A stretch of 64,000 nucleotides of DNA from Patagioenas fasciata (taxonomy: Eukaryota; Chordata; Aves; Columbiformes; Columbidae). Below are positions 34,782-49,391 of the stretch, piece after piece (positions within the stretch are counted from its first letter, which is position 1; each line of letters starts with the position of its first letter). Both the position numbers and the translations under genes were made by a program. The notes beneath the pieces are model-generated. The model did no database searches, was not told the DNA's origin, and saw only the letters and a program-made list of their open reading frames with translations. The stretch lies in assembly GCF_037038585.1 (NCBI RefSeq), contig NC_092521.1, forward strand, positions 54,258,398-54,322,397, read 5' to 3'.

Positions 34782-37625
34782 CAAACCAAAACATTATTAC
34801 CTACTCCTTCTTCCATCTTTCTAGTAAATAAAATCGCTGTGAGAAGTCCGATGTTTCCCAACAACTCTACAGCCTGTTCAAAGTGTGCTCACAGTCTTGG
34901 TAGAAAATTGCGAGGAAATGTATTTGTTTCAGGGTTTGACACTGTTTGCAAGTCTGTGTAGGAATATATATAATTTGCTATAATCACTGTGATGTTTCGA
35001 TCAACCAGTATAATTCAGCATCGACAATGTTCTAATGAGTACAATTTTTAGAAGTTATTACTACTTTGATAGTATAGATCTCTTTTACTTAACTGTTCTA
35101 AGACACATCATAATCTTAATGAGGAAATTATCTCTCAGTGGAACTTTCTGAACCTGGAGATTTTTCAGGTTCCACATTGGGATGACATAGCCTAACATGA
35201 ATCATACCACTGGCCACAGCATGAAAAGGACATATATATATTTTGTCTCCTGTTGTGATCATCAGTTACTCTGTCATCATAACTCCTGTGTAGGTGTGGG
35301 AGACCCAGATTTAGGTCTGTGCTCTGGTATTGGACTGTGGCAAGGGGGAGGATCTTCATGGTCAGGCGTTTCTGTTCTTTTCGTGAGCTTTTGTTTAGTT
35401 TTGACTAGTAGGATTATTTTTTTTTTTTTCTTTTTTACAGTTGAGAAATTTGCTAAATTTCCATTAAAAAAGGGGAAAAAAAAGTGACAATTCAGAACAT
35501 CCCAACATATTTAGAGAAAAATCTACGGTAGTTACTTGTCACCAGCTATAACTGCAGTTTTCCCTAGAAACTGCACAGTGTGCTTAAATACTGTCACATG
35601 TTTAGGAGATAGAGACAATTGTGGACATTTCCAAGAGCCATAGGATTCGATGGGGTAGTTCTTCTGTTAATGACTGAGAAGTCCTATAGCCTTTCTTCCT
35701 TTAATGTTACCTTTTCTGAATTCTGCAGAGTTGATGAAGATTATTTTACAAAGCACTGCATTCAATACTTTAATATGGGCACTTTACGTAACACATGACT
35801 AAAGCTCTTTTTAACTTCTGCAGAGACAGCTACTACTGGAGTAATTTTTCAGTTGCGTAAGATAAACTGTTGTCCCGGTGATAATTTTAAGGCACCGTGC
35901 AGTTGATGCCCTCTTTACTGTATCTGAGAGATGTCATCTCAATTCAGCTTTAGCTCAGGAGAAAACCTATGCAGCTTTCTAAATATGAACGCAGCCTTTT
36001 GGGGTTAGGTCTGTGAGTGTCACGGGAAACCAACAAAACCAAAACACAATTCAAGTTAATATTTATATAAAACCTTGGAGGCTGAAGATGGGAAATAGAA
36101 GCCTGTGTATTGCCCAACATTACTACCTTCTGTTTATAGTGACAGCAAAGCACATGGATTGAAGACCACATATAAAGTTCATGAGGTGTGTTTTATTTAT
36201 TTTTACTTTAAGATTTGTTAGGATTGCATACATAAATTTAGGCTAGTAAGAGTGACTTAGCCTAGCATTTTCATTTAGGGAATTTGGAAAACATTGGAGT
36301 TTGACTGCTTAATTTATTTGAGTGTTTGAGACAAGCACACACCCTTTAGAACAAATAGGCACTGAAATTGTGTAGGGCCCAGGAGCCCAAGACAAGTTAA
36401 AATACACCCTAGACAAATAAAGAGCTGGCCTCTACAGCAGCCATGCAGCAACAGCAGATGTGGATTGGGGTTTTCAAACGAGTCTTGCAGAAGCTTCAGA
36501 GCTGCATCTTTACAGGTAAAATTGCTAAACAGAAGGTCAGTTTGTCAACTAGATTCTGTTACATCTTTGCATCCTGAATATTGGGGAGTTAAATGTTACC
36601 CCCATTAAAAACTTTACACAAGCACAAAAAGGTGTGAACTTAAAAAAACCCCTCAAAGTGCTCTTCATGTTGTAACCCACTATTTAGCATAAGATTATCC
36701 ATGCAGGTGGACGATGTGGAAATAACCCCTTAAGAATATTATTCCTCAGCTGCTTCTGTTTGGTTTTCAACCACAGAGGAACATACTGCTGTGCTTGTGT
36801 GTTCATTCACTGGCAGACCCATTACTCAATGTGTACTTCAGCATCATTCACCTGCACCTTCCTATGTCATATGGTGGACTCGGGAGTCTTGAAGTGTAGA
36901 TAGTAATTCTGAGTTGGGAGTAGGGGTGAAGCCTGGAGTATGTTCAGACTGAGAAGTTCAGATAAAGACTTATCTGGGCTTGGTCTAGTTGTATTGCCAA
37001 GGTTGCTTCAAGGGAAATTAAGGAACAAAAACTGTGCCTGTGTTGTCCACTGCATTTGAAATTCTTTCTCTGATTTCTACAGAGAAACAGATACAGTCTT
37101 TGGAAGCCTAAATTCTTATTTTGGAAGATACCTGTTAAGACTCTGTGACAAATGGAAACAGAGAGAAGCTGTGGACTCATTCTGGCATTGGCCAGAAACT
37201 ACTTTGGAGATTTTGGTTACACGTGACAGGTTGGAATTCAGGCTGCGACATGGAAGCTTGCGTTTGGAGAGTTATTGCTTGGCTGCTGGTTTTGTTGTGT
37301 TCATTGCAAAAATTAAGTCAGTTTCTGATGTGTAGCCCAAACACAAAGACTTTGTAATGAAAGCTGTCCGTAATCTTTAACATCTTAATTTCAAAATGAA
37401 TGTAAATTTGTGGCTTCCACAATAAATGTGCCTCAGTGAAATAGTATCTGACAGGCTTGTTTGCTTCAAATCAGTGCTGGTAGTGGGTGGATCACAGGAA
37501 TTTCGCAAACCACAGTTTGGGAACCACTGACTCGCTGTGAGTGAGAAATAGCACTTTTCCAGAGCTGGCTCTGTTAAAGTTCTCACAAACTGCAGTGTCA
37601 TGCTAGTTTTGCAGCAGTGAAAAAT

Positions 37626-37651
37626 TAATTCTGGCTTGTATGCCAGAATTA
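37626..37651. repeat. Perfect inverted repeat, 10-bp arms, 6-nt loop
   Basis: TAATTCTGGC and GCCAGAATTA flank TTGTAT. Intron 1; function unknown. Confidence 0.9.
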
Positions 37652-40512
37652 GATGATGTATATTTCTGGACCTTCGGGACAAGAATTGCAAAAAAAAAAA
37701 TCAGATCTGTATGCTTGGAAATGGCATTGTGCAAATATGTGACATTCACCAGCAGTCCCATTCACATGATTTCAGTGCTTTGACTCTACACAGTGGTCTA
37801 GCAATAAAAGAAAGAATTGGCCAATTATAGTAATCTGCTAGAGCTGTGTACTCTGGAATTTTGTGCAGAGGAAGAGGGAGGGTTCTTACATGCTCTCAGT
37901 TCCATCTAAAATTGCACTTTAATACCATCTATTCCACAGCAAATAACATAGGTATTTAACAAAGCTCTTAACCACCGGCTGCCTTTAAGAATATGTTGGT
38001 TACCTGCCACCTCCTGTGCTCTCTCCACCTTCTTTTGTCTGTTCCTGTCTGCTCCTCGTCACCACGTTCCACAAAAAATTTGTTCCTTCCTCTGCCACCT
38101 CTGTTCCTTGGGCAGCTGTGGCTGAGCTGAGACTGGGCTGATGAAGATGACCTGTGTTGCCAGGGGCCACCCTGTTGCCCTCAGAGTTTGGAGATCTATG
38201 TGCACATTTTGGGAAAGCTCCAGAGCATCTGGGAGAGCTATGACGGAAGCTTGGGGATACAATTCATGACTGAGTAGTATTCATAACCATAACAAATTTG
38301 TTTATTTTTTTTTCTTGAGACAAATTAGGTCAAATGGTCCCATACACATGCTAGCACACGTGCCAGCAAAGCATGTGCTTATGAGTAAGTACTGTAAGTG
38401 AGTAAATTTAAGTCTTACTTTGCACTGAGTGCAGTCATGCTGAATGCTTGATAAAACAGCAGGCAGTGCTAGTGGAGAATGAGATACTGTGGCCAGATCT
38501 AGATTTCAGACCAGATGGACGTTATTCATAATATTATCTGGGTGTGAATAGTTTTTACTAGAGTGTGAAGTAAACTGATAAAGATTTTTGCTTGTTTGTT
38601 TACTTTTCAAGCTCAAAAGAAATAGTAATACTGGTGCTCTTTATGCAAACACAAACTCAAAACCTAAAGATGAATGCAGTCTGTTTGGGACACACTATGA
38701 AAATAATTACAAAAAGCTCCTGTTGACATAATAATTGCAAGTAAATCAGGTGTTAATACAAGTCAGCATGAACACACTAATATCAGCATTTTGTAGGAAT
38801 GTAGTTACAACTTTCTAGGAATTGGAACAGCACTTTTCAGATACAGCACTTTAAGTTTTAGTTCCTTGGTAATAAGTATTTTTACCCACTCAGCCTGCCT
38901 CTGAAAATTCATCTGGAATTATTTTCTGTGTGGACAAAGTGCCATTAAGTAGTATGCTAGAGGTATGAGCTCTTTTCTAAATCTTTTGAGCACTGTTTAT
39001 GGGGAGATGGTAATGCAGAATATTTTACTACATCTACTTTGCTTCTTCATAGATTCAGAACAAATGTTGTACACAAAGATTTGGAGAATAGTTGCTTTTT
39101 GCTTAAATCCTGCACTTAAGTGTTTTATAATATCCATACCTTGGGTAAACCTGTGGTTTGTCCATGTTGGAATGTTAATTTTGACCCTTGTTTTTGTGTG
39201 CACTTCTAATGCATTTAAATGCATGTGCAGTGTATTCTGTTCTACCAGTACATATTTTGACCAGTTAAAATTGTACTTTAAGATGAATTTGAAAGTTTCC
39301 ACTCTGTACTTCCTGTGCAAATTATTAACTAATACTAATGAAAGTTCAATATATGAGCAGGATGCTGGTCATGCTCACAGCATCTGTGCAATGCAATATA
39401 TGTTCTCTTGTGCAGAAGCTGACGTGAGCTATTAAAGGATTCAAGTTCTCCCATCCGTACTGAGAGCAGAAGATTCCTTCTTAATCCTCATATGGCTGAT
39501 GTCTCTGCTGGAGTGTTAATAGATAGTCTAATTTGTGAGCTAAATTACTAATTGTATTATGAGTCTAAACCTTATTAAGCCTTTTGTGTAGAATTAGATC
39601 ACAGAGCTTTGGGAAGCTGAATACTGGTTGGGTTCTGTCTCCTCTAATGACAGGAGCAAGTTTTACTGGCATCTTTTCTTCAGAGATGCGTAGCTCCGAG
39701 ACGGCAACAGATTTATTTTGCTGCCTTCTACAGTATTAACAGACTACGAAATTTGGAAAGCAGGGTGACTCTGAGAGTGGCTGAGGATTTCCAAGCGGTG
39801 TCTCAGTGACTTGAAAGCAGTGAGATTCTGCGTTTAGCTGAGGTGAGGCTGTGATTTGGAATACAAAAGGGTTACTCTCATCTTGTGTACATACACTGTG
39901 TGGAGGTTCAGCTACACGGGAGTTGTTGAGTTTGTGCAAAAGCTTTAAAATGGCTGCAGTTGTGTAGCAGGATAATGAGTTTGATAGAGGTATATTCCTG
40001 TGAGAAGTTCAGGTAGATGGACACTTCCACAAATCACTGGAGTTAGACTTTTATTTCCAAAGATGTTCATGACCCACCTGGAGATGGAGGATACTTCCCC
40101 TGTTGCTCAGCTGTGCTGCGAGATTTCATGAGCACTCCTCATATGTTTTCTGTGCAAATCGAGCTGGGTCAACTGAGACTATTTTCTGAGGTGATTCATG
40201 CGCCTCACTCTTACTTTGCAATGGAGTCAGCCTGCTAATGCAGCCTGGTTGGAGATGTAGCTGATTGCCTGTGGCAGTGGATCAGTGATAAACAAACAAA
40301 GTGGGGCCTAATGGATTTTGACATCACTCGCAATAAATTTTTATGTTGATGTGGAAGATGGCTGTGAACTATTGCACCTTTGATACAGGAATGTTGCACC
40401 TACGGAAATTCATTTTCTTGAAGAGAAAATATTCATGGCTACTCCATACATTTCTTGTGTGTACATGAGATAGAATTGCCATGGTATCAAGTTTTACTCT
40501 ATACACTTTATA

Positions 40513-40537
40513 CACAACAGCATTCTAAGCTGTTGTG
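40513..40537. repeat. Perfect inverted repeat, 9-bp arms, 7-nt loop
   Basis: CACAACAGC and GCTGTTGTG flank ATTCTAA. Intron 1; could be chance. Confidence 0.88.
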
Positions 40538-43500
40538 AGAAACAATTCGTATTTTACACTTGAAGCTATCAGGGTCCTGTATGTACTTAGGTGTTTCCTT
40601 TTTACTGTTGTAAATTAATGCTATTTGAAATGCCTGGACAATAAATTAAAATAATAGGATATACAGATTGTGTCACATCATCTTATATTCCTAAAGAGCT
40701 TTTTCTATTTCTGCATCACATCTACTAAGATACTTTGTAGAGCATAGTGACAAAAAATTTGGTGTCTGTCCTGAGAGAAAAAATTCAGAGGCTTCTGCAA
40801 TGTTCTGTTCCATGTGCACTGGTTCTCTCAACCTACACACTGTATATTTATTATGTTACTTAGAGCGGAGCAGCCAGAAGTCATTGCCAAAAGCTAACTG
40901 TCTTCAGACGTGTCTGTAGAAGCCTGTATTGTTTACAGATTTCTGTGTAGCTCCCAAAGTGATTACGATATCATGCTTTTTAAAGTATTTTGTTAGGTGA
41001 GTGGTTCTTAAGAGTTGTATGTTTTACAAAAAAAATCTAGCATTTACTTATTCAAATCCAATATATCTTGAGACCAAAGCTTAAGAACATTATATTATAA
41101 ATTTCTGCTGAAGGGAGGCAATCATGCTGAAACAATTTAGCCTGTCTTTTGGTAACAAATGCGACTTGTACTGGCTTAGGTCTGCAGATGAAATAACTTT
41201 GAGATCCAGGAATGACAGAACTTTCTAAAGAATTTTGCACACTTTGTCAGAGGCGTGGATAGGAATGTGATGGTTGTACCAAATCGGGCTGCTCTGTCTG
41301 TAGAAGAGAATAATGCAGGTCATTGAGACACATACTTTGTTAGGAAGGCTGAACTGATCTTATAAACTCTACAGATTTCACCTGATGTCCTGGGAGGGGC
41401 TAAAGCGATATGCTGTGGATGTATTTAAAAAAGGCAAGTGAATTACTGTGTGCCCATCCTGAGAGCTCTGGTCTCTTGTGAGAAAGGATTTCACAAACAC
41501 CCCGCACCCCTGGCCTTGCTTTCTGTCAGGTGAACCACTGGTGGATGTTTCCCAGGAAACTGGTTATGTTGGCTGTTTCCTTGTGTTGACACTGGTTTGT
41601 AGGTTGACCAGGCAGATGCTGTATCTGGTAGCTTAGGTGTGTATGAGCAGGAAAGCACAGACTAGGCTGCCAAGAGCCTCTATAGCAACATCCCTGCCTA
41701 CTTGCTGTTTTCTCCTCCATCTCTATCCTCTGTGCTTAAAAAGTACTTTATGAGGTGTATCTTTCTACTCTGATTTTTGTTAAATAATCTTGGTAATTTT
41801 CTTAGTGTGGCCTTGATTGGTTTTATTTATTTGTGGGGTTTGATGGGTTTTGTTTTTTCACTTAGGATGAGAAGTGGTAACAACATCAGCAGCATTCCTA
41901 TGGTTATTTTCTTAGTGTAGGCCAGGTTCCCATAGAGAATGGGAAGTGCAAATTAGAAGGGTCAGTGTTATTTCACATCACTATTAAGTACAAGTGTCCT
42001 TTACTGGAGGTAGTACAACAGAAAGCAGAACATTGAGTCATGCTCTGTATTGTTCGAGGTGGTAGCATTGTGTATAACAGCTTCCTTTTCAACTGCAACT
42101 ACCGATGTAAACGCTTATGTGGTCTGTGAATTCATTCTGGAGAATATCTATGCTTGAATGTATAGTTATACTATATCTCCTGGATATGGAGAATGGAATA
42201 TGGATCTTGTGTCTTCGAATGGCAGCATTTTGATTTTTTTTATATTCTCTTTCGTGCTCATCAAAGCATTTCAGACATGGTGCCTGATCTGATAATAATC
42301 TGATAACTGTGATAAACTACCTCCACTGTAGTTTTTGCTTCTGTTTTTCAGCTTTTTGAGGCTGGCAGCAAAGTAGGTTCCAGTAAATAGCAGGGGGCCA
42401 CGGGAGCTACAGTTAAGGAATAGCTGGGAAGTTTGGTGGTCACGAGGGTCTCTTTATATTTCTACGTGTGTGCTCCTTGTGATGACTTTCTCTGTTTAAT
42501 AAGCTGGGATAGAAATAAAATTTCAGAATATGAATTTCAGTAAATATGCCCTTTGAACCCTCAAGTAAAACAACTAATGATGTTGGAAGAGTACATGAGA
42601 GGAAAGGCACTTCCATAACAAGGAGTCAAATTTCTAACAAAATTTGTCCTGAACTTGGTAACCATGTATCCATTAATCTTGATCAGGATGATCTCTCCTT
42701 GGTAGCGTAGAGCCTGGACTTAAGTTTTGACATCCTTTTTGGGCAAAAGTTTTTCCATCTACAACCTGTTCTTTTTACAGAACATCCACTTCAGCAAAGC
42801 TGGCTTCTTTCTGCTACTGCTCTATAGCAAGAGTTTACTTTATGTTCCTTCTTTCTCTCTTTTGATACCCTCCTGCTTTCTACATCTCTTCTTTCAGTGG
42901 TGGGAGCAGCACAGTTGTCTGGTTTGGATTGTAGGTTTCTGAGAAGAAGGAGACTTATGGGATTCTTAAAGAGCAAATTATCTGTCCCCTGCTAGGTTGT
43001 GCCCATCAAGTTGGCAATGGAACACCAATGATTCGAGTCAGGAACAAATAGCTGGAGCTTTGAATAAATTGTGTGGGTTTTTTTATTTTTTCCCTGTAAA
43101 TAAAGTTTTGTTATTATGAGGGAGGAGATGGGAGGACAGTTCCGAGATAACTACCTGCTTAACAGTGCTAATTGTGGGATATATTACATATTAATAGGGA
43201 ACTTTCTGTTGCCACGGGCAGAATCTCCCAGTGGGAGGTACAGGAGAAAGCTGTTTCAGAAGCAGAGCGGGATGGAAAAACCTACCTCTGCTTCTCTGCA
43301 TGGCAGCACGGGGGTTGGTGTTATATGTGGAAGCCAGGAGAGCCACCGTGGCAAACCTTGAAGCATTGCATCCTTGCCATGGAAGAAGCTAGTGCTGTAC
43401 CAGCTCAGGGGAGCTAAGCTTTGAGCTAGGGAATTTGTGCTAGAAGTTTTCCAGGGATTACTACCACTGTTGCTACATGAAATGTCAGGACAGTTTGTGC

Positions 43501-46334
43501 ATGGACATGAAGCTTTATGAAAGCATTGTAGACTAAGAACTTTTCAAGGTACATTTAGTTGCAGTGCTTTTCTGCTTTGACTTGCTTATGGCCTCCTATA
43601 TTACATTTATGCTGTGGGAGTTTGAGAGCTGTGGCCTTGGTGTTTATTCCTAAAGGAGGGAACACTTGTATAGTTAAAAAAAATAAAAAAAAGGAAGAAA
43701 ATAGCGTATCTGTGTGGTTGTTATGTTAAATGAATTTTAAAGCTGGTGAGAAGAGGCATTCAGAGATGAGAATGCTTGGGGGGAGAAATGAAAGCACACT
43801 GAAGCTGTTTCCCCTTGAGGGCTTTAGGCAGGATTGAGAAGAAGTGGTGCATACTGAAGCCTTGTTTATAGTCTTTCACTTACTGTTAATAAAACAGGGA
43901 TGTTCTAAAAGGTTTCCATAATTAAAATGCAGTCCTTGAGTATAGTGCATTTTCAGAGTGGTCTAAAGCCTTGCTGCCTCTCTGACTGCTTAAATCATCA
44001 TTTATAAAAAGTGCTGCAGTGGACTTTGTGTTTTGAAGTTGGTTTAAATCAGGATGATGTTAGAAATGTTGGGTATTGAATAAATGAAAATAGAACGTAT
44101 GGGGAAGCTGATAAGTGTACAAATTGACTGGTTAGTAACTAATTACTGGAACAGAGATTGTTTTTGCCTTTTTTTTTTTAAATTGGCTGAATATTAATAA
44201 ATCTGGTTTATTTCTGGAAGTCTTAATGGTCTGGCAGAAATTCATAATAAAAAAAGCTAAAGAATTAGCATAATAAATAATTATTGCTTCCAGGGTTTTT
44301 ATTGTTAAGATAATAAAATGTTAAAAAGCAAACCACTTGAGTAGAAAGTAATTGCACTGACAAGCACCACACAGCTAGCATTCACAATAAAGTAAACCTT
44401 CCTTCAATGTCAACCTGATTTGCTATCCACATAAATGCTTCCTCACATTATGGAAATGTGCTTTTTCTATCAACAGAAAAGAATAAAACTCTAGGCATCT
44501 AATTAATCTTGTCTGACATTTGATTTCATACTCAGGTTAAAACATGAGGCAGGTGGGTCTTTTTCCCCCCCCCCTTCTATGTGCATGACCACAGGCAAAT
44601 CTCTCCATTAATGTCAAGCTGCATCTGTGTGTCTGTGTCTCTGCCACATGTCAGTCATTAATGCATTAGTGTTGCTTCTATTTGATTCATATGCACCAGT
44701 TTTCTTGTCTGGAGGGCTTGGTAAATAGGGAACCGTGGGGCTTCAGCTATACATCACAAGGATTTCACCTTGACCTTCCCTGTAAAGGAAAAGGGACTCT
44801 GCTGTATAGGAGGAGGATTAGAAGTGGTAATTTGTAGCACAGGGAATTTCCAAGTTGATATGATCAAGTAGAAGAAAGAAGCAAAAACGATTTGGCTTTG
44901 ACATTTTTATTGATGAAGAACGCTCTTGTTAAGGACTAAGAACTTTTTGTAATGCCTAACTGTGTTACCTGCAGTAGTTTAGACTTGTTGATGGCAGGAT
45001 TGTTCCTGTGAAGTGCAGAGAAAAACTCTACAAAACTAGTTAGGTGCATTATGGGTATTTTATTTTCTGAAATTCTAGTTAATGGTTTCTGCCAGAGGCA
45101 GTGTGCAGCACTTGAAAATGTGGTGGTTTGACCTTGTATTCTAAAACCTGTGTAACTCTGTTGTATTTTTAGATACTTAGGTAGTACAAACATTTAAAAG
45201 GACACAGTTAAGAACTTGGATCGAAGCTGTAGACTGCTTGCTTTTAAAAATAAAACAGTGATAACCTTAAGCAGTTTCATAATTAAAAGAAAGTTAGCAA
45301 ACTGAAAAATATCTTTGTGAACATAATTTATGTATTAAATATTTTCCTGCAGTGTTTGCTTGTGAAATCCCGTGGCATTGGGAAATAAATATTTGCTTAT
45401 GAAGTCAAAAAGTAATAAGAAGCATCAGTTTTGTTTTGCTGACTAAATGCAATAATAAAAACATCATTGATCAAGAACACCTGATTTAATCTTTTTATTT
45501 GTATACTTTAAAAGTTGAGTTCTGAACTTAAACTTTTGTTTCCAATGTCTATATAGTGCATAGTAAGTGTGTAAGCATGAGTGAAAATTGTAAATCACTT
45601 ATTAAAGGTGCTGAAGAATCCTCAAAAGAAAAAAAAAATAGTGTGCTAGAACAAACAAAAATACGCATATACAACTTCGACGCTTATGCCAGATTGGTTA
45701 TATATGAATAGTCTATTACCAGAAGTTAATGTGCAAAGATTGTAAATGAGAAATGTTCTCATAGTGAGCACTGCATTGAGTAGATGGGTACTTCACACAT
45801 CACCTGGTTTCGAATAGTGAGGGGCAGCATCTGATGCTGGAGGAATTAGCATTTAGACCTGGAAAGAGAAAGATTTACTCATAATTGACTTCTGGTGATG
45901 GGGGCTTTCACTCTGAAGTGTTGGTGCTTGGCTTGACTGCCCTCCTATAACCATGAAGGGCAGCCTCACCAGATGGAGGTGGAAGAGGGAGCCAGGAAAA
46001 CACTGCTACCTACTAAGTCAGTCCTGACCATGACGCTCTTGCTGTCAGCTTTTCCCTGGGTTTTTTGTGGTAGACTTGGTTCTTCAAGAAGCAGGACTAG
46101 AAACCAGCAGGAGCAGTAACACAGCTTTGGTCTATGCTCACTAATTTTCTCCACCTCAAATAATTAATATTGCTATTTTAAGAGACAATTAAATGTAGAT
46201 CTGGAGTTGGAGAAATGCCTTCCTGCTCAATATCCAGCATAGGTAAAAGCAGCAGATTTTGGTATGAGATGAGTTGTAATGCTTTTCACTTACATGCTGC
46301 AGCTTCTTTTCAGTTGGTTTTGGAGGGGATTAGA

Positions 46335-46492
46335 GTCACTGAACAATTAAAGTAGGAAGAAGCTTCTGTAGATTTTCCAGCCCAATCCGCTACTCAGCAC
46401 AGTTAACTTCAAAGCCAGATCATGTTGCTCATGGCCTTGTCCAGTTGAGTTTTTAAGGAGGGAGGGAGATTCCACAACCTCTCTGCATTATA
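46335..46492 (-). mobile_element. Degraded CR1 LINE 3' fragment, minus orientation
   Basis: The + strand reads as the reverse complement of a CR1 3' end. It shows AGTAGGAAGAAGCTTCTGTA, then CCAGCCCAATCC, CTTGTCCAGTTGAGTTTTTA and a block ending ATTCCACAACCTCTCTGCAT. It is strongly diverged and both ends are decayed, so it is probably an older copy. Confidence 0.7.
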
Positions 46493-49134
46493 TGAACTTA
46501 TAAAATATGAGCTTTAAAAGTTTTTCAGTGTCTTAGAACAATCTATTTATACAAGAGAAAAAAGTTTATTGAGAGAAGATATTCTAGAGTATATTAAAAC
46601 GTAAAAGGTAAAAGCTAAAGGATTTATTTTTAGGCATCTGAATGCATTGTGTTTGAAATGTATCTGTTAGGAAGGTCTTTCTGAATACCTTTTTGTAGTG
46701 TTGACAAATATTTTTAAGGCTGCCAGTAATGTGAACTCCTTTGCTTTGTGTCTAGTTTTGTGCAGAGTGAATACGGTTCTACCAGTGACCACTTCCAATT
46801 GTTTTGTTTTTCAAATAATAAAATGATGACTTATAATCAAGTAGGAGAGAGTTGTTCCAGCAAACATATTAATTGGGTTTTCAAATTCACACAGCTTTAA
46901 GGCATACACTTAACTACTTCTGTAGCAGGAATTTTCTTTTGTATGATACCCAAGCATTCTTATCTAATAACAGGGAATACTGGAGCTCTCCCTAATGAAG
47001 ATGTTTTTTTCAATTGAAAACTTCAGCAAAGGTAAAATACGCACTGATATGAAAGAGAAAACAAATTGCAGGACCTCTAAAATGAGAAAAATGTATTAAT
47101 GAAAAAAGCCTTCTGAGGGAAATTAGTATTTAAAGGGTAGGAACTCCAGGTTTTTAGCTGAGTTTTGTCCCAGATAACACTGGCAGGGAAAGAAGTGTTG
47201 TTACTCTTAACTTTGGGACTCCATGGGGAGTTTTAAAACAGTGGAAGGAAGGAGAAGTGATGCCTCTAGAGAAGTTTGTGTAAAGGAACAACAAGCACAA
47301 ACATGTTTCCCTGTTGCAGGGGAATTTGAGGTTATTATGCTGTGTCCAAAGATACTTTCCCATATTTTTTTTCCTAATGCATTTAACTGCTGTTGACTTA
47401 AATTTCAGTTGGGTTCCATTAATTCCAAGTGCTGCAGAAACCTAAACCTTTCTTTTTGTTTGGAGACCAAATTAAGCAGACTCAGAGAAAGGAGTCTGTC
47501 TGGATGTGCTTTGGATCCCAGGCATGGTGGTATTCACAGGGGTATTGGTTCCTTTGAGACTTGTGTAATGTAAGTCTCCATCACTGTCTTCCTTCTTTAT
47601 TTATCCTTTTAGCAACAAACTTTGTTCTTGCCAGAAATGTGCTAAGTAATGAGATGACACATACTGGTCATTTTCAGGGAATTAAAGTTCATGTTTTCAG
47701 AAAATTTTAGAGTTTATAGTCACAGTAAAAACATCTTGCTAGTAATCACTGAGCAGTGGAAAGGTTATGGGTTATTCTGTGTTTACATTAATTAGTATGT
47801 CAGATGTCTCATTAGGAGTTGGTCTATTATAGCTGAGATTTCACAAATGAGTAAAATAAATTTGTATCTTCTTTCTGTGTTTCAGGAATCTCAACAAGCT
47901 CTGTAGAATCAGCACCTGAGAACCTAGATTCCAGATACAATTCTTACGCTGTTTAAAATTGCCTAGTGTTGCCTTTTTTTTTTTAAGTCCTTTAAAACAT
48001 TGCAAAGGGGTTCTTTGTTATTTTTGATTTTGTTATTGGTGGTTTAGCTACCAGCATGCTGATTTTGTCTTATTGGGATAAAATGCAGAAGACTGGGTAG
48101 CATGCTTCTGCATTTAGTCATGCAGCTGCTGTTATCATTTGAATCTGTGTGTACATGCATATGGGCACGTAAGTGCCAATTTTAAGAACTCTCAGTTCAA
48201 AGCAAGACAAAAATATGTTGTTTTTAAAAACCCACTTTACACTTGCAGATCAATAGAATTGCGAATAGTAGAGCTGATGTGCATAAAAGGTATCTGTGAG
48301 CATTTCCCCAGAGCTAGCATATTTGACTCAGGCCAGCAGGGAAATAAAGAGAAACCTCCTAAAATGTAGAGCCTCTTTTTTTCATTCGCAATCTCATTAT
48401 TTGACACTACCAGAACTTGACACACTACTTTTAGCCTTTCTTTTTCAGCATTAACATGTTTCTTACAATGCACCTTGCTCTAGTAGTAACTGTGGCTGTT
48501 TGATGGAGTGTTGTGAGGAGGCCATTTTGAACAGCAGCTCGTGCTGCTACACAACTTGAAGCTTCAAGGTCTGGTTAATTTTACAGTGGCTTTTTTATGC
48601 CACGGGCTGTTACTTGTAAGAGTGAAATTTATCCCTGCATGGGGAAAAACAAGAGTAGGCAATGTATGGTGGTCTGCATTTCCATTTTACTCTTCCTTGG
48701 GTTTCGTGTCGGTAGTTGACAACCCCAATGTCTTCACAGAAATATTGGAGCAGAGGGTTGTGTGTGGTAACGGCCTTGGGATTTTGGTGCCTGGGCGAGA
48801 AGTGAGCTTTGGGCTGAGGAAAACTTGGCTGTTCTTGGCAGAGATATGTGAATTTTTGAGCATTTCCAACAATGGATCCACATATTTCTGGCTATAATTA
48901 CCTTATATTAGAGTATTTAAAATGAATTTGTCTGATACAGTGTTGTGCTACATCAGAGGCACCATATTTGAAACATGAAGAAACTGCCAAAAGTGCTGGA
49001 AGGAAAAATCTGGATTGTAATCCTGGTCTCACTGCTGTCAGGATGTCTAATCAAGATTTCAGGAGGAAGATGTGCCTCATTTTTAGAGACGAGTCACAGC
49101 AGTGGGATTGTGAGAAGGTAATATAGGAGGAACA

Positions 49135-49391
49135 TTGACGAAATTGGGTTCAAACTGGAGCACAAGAGGTTCCACTTAAATATGAGAAGAAACTTCTTCA
49201 CAGTGAGGGTGACAGAGCACTGGAACAGGCTGCCCAGGGAGGTTGTGGAGTTTCCTTCTCTGGAGATGTTCAAAACCCACCTGGACACGTTCCTGTGTAG
49301 CCTCATCTAGGTGTTCCTGCTCCGGCAGGGGGATTGGAGTAGGTGATCTTTTGAGGTCCCTTCCAATCCCTGACATTTTGTGATTCTGTGA
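49135..49391 (+). mobile_element. CR1 LINE 3' fragment
   Basis: Landmarks in order: AAACTTCTTCACAGTGAGGG, ACTGGAACAGGCTGCCCAGG, a CACCTGGACACGTTCCTGTG block, GGAGTAGGTGATCTTTTGAG, CCCTTCCAATCCCTGACATT and the tail TGTGATTCTGTGA. The TGTG-variant tail and CCTGACATT differ from the other copies, so it comes from a distinct CR1 subfamily. It lies in intron 1 in the sense direction. Confidence 0.95.

Noticed and set aside
38965-39435. 156-codon open frame on the + strand in intron 1
   Set aside because: The product is a Cys/Leu/Phe-rich string without domain or repeat, in AT-rich DNA with no promoter or splice context. Most likely chance.
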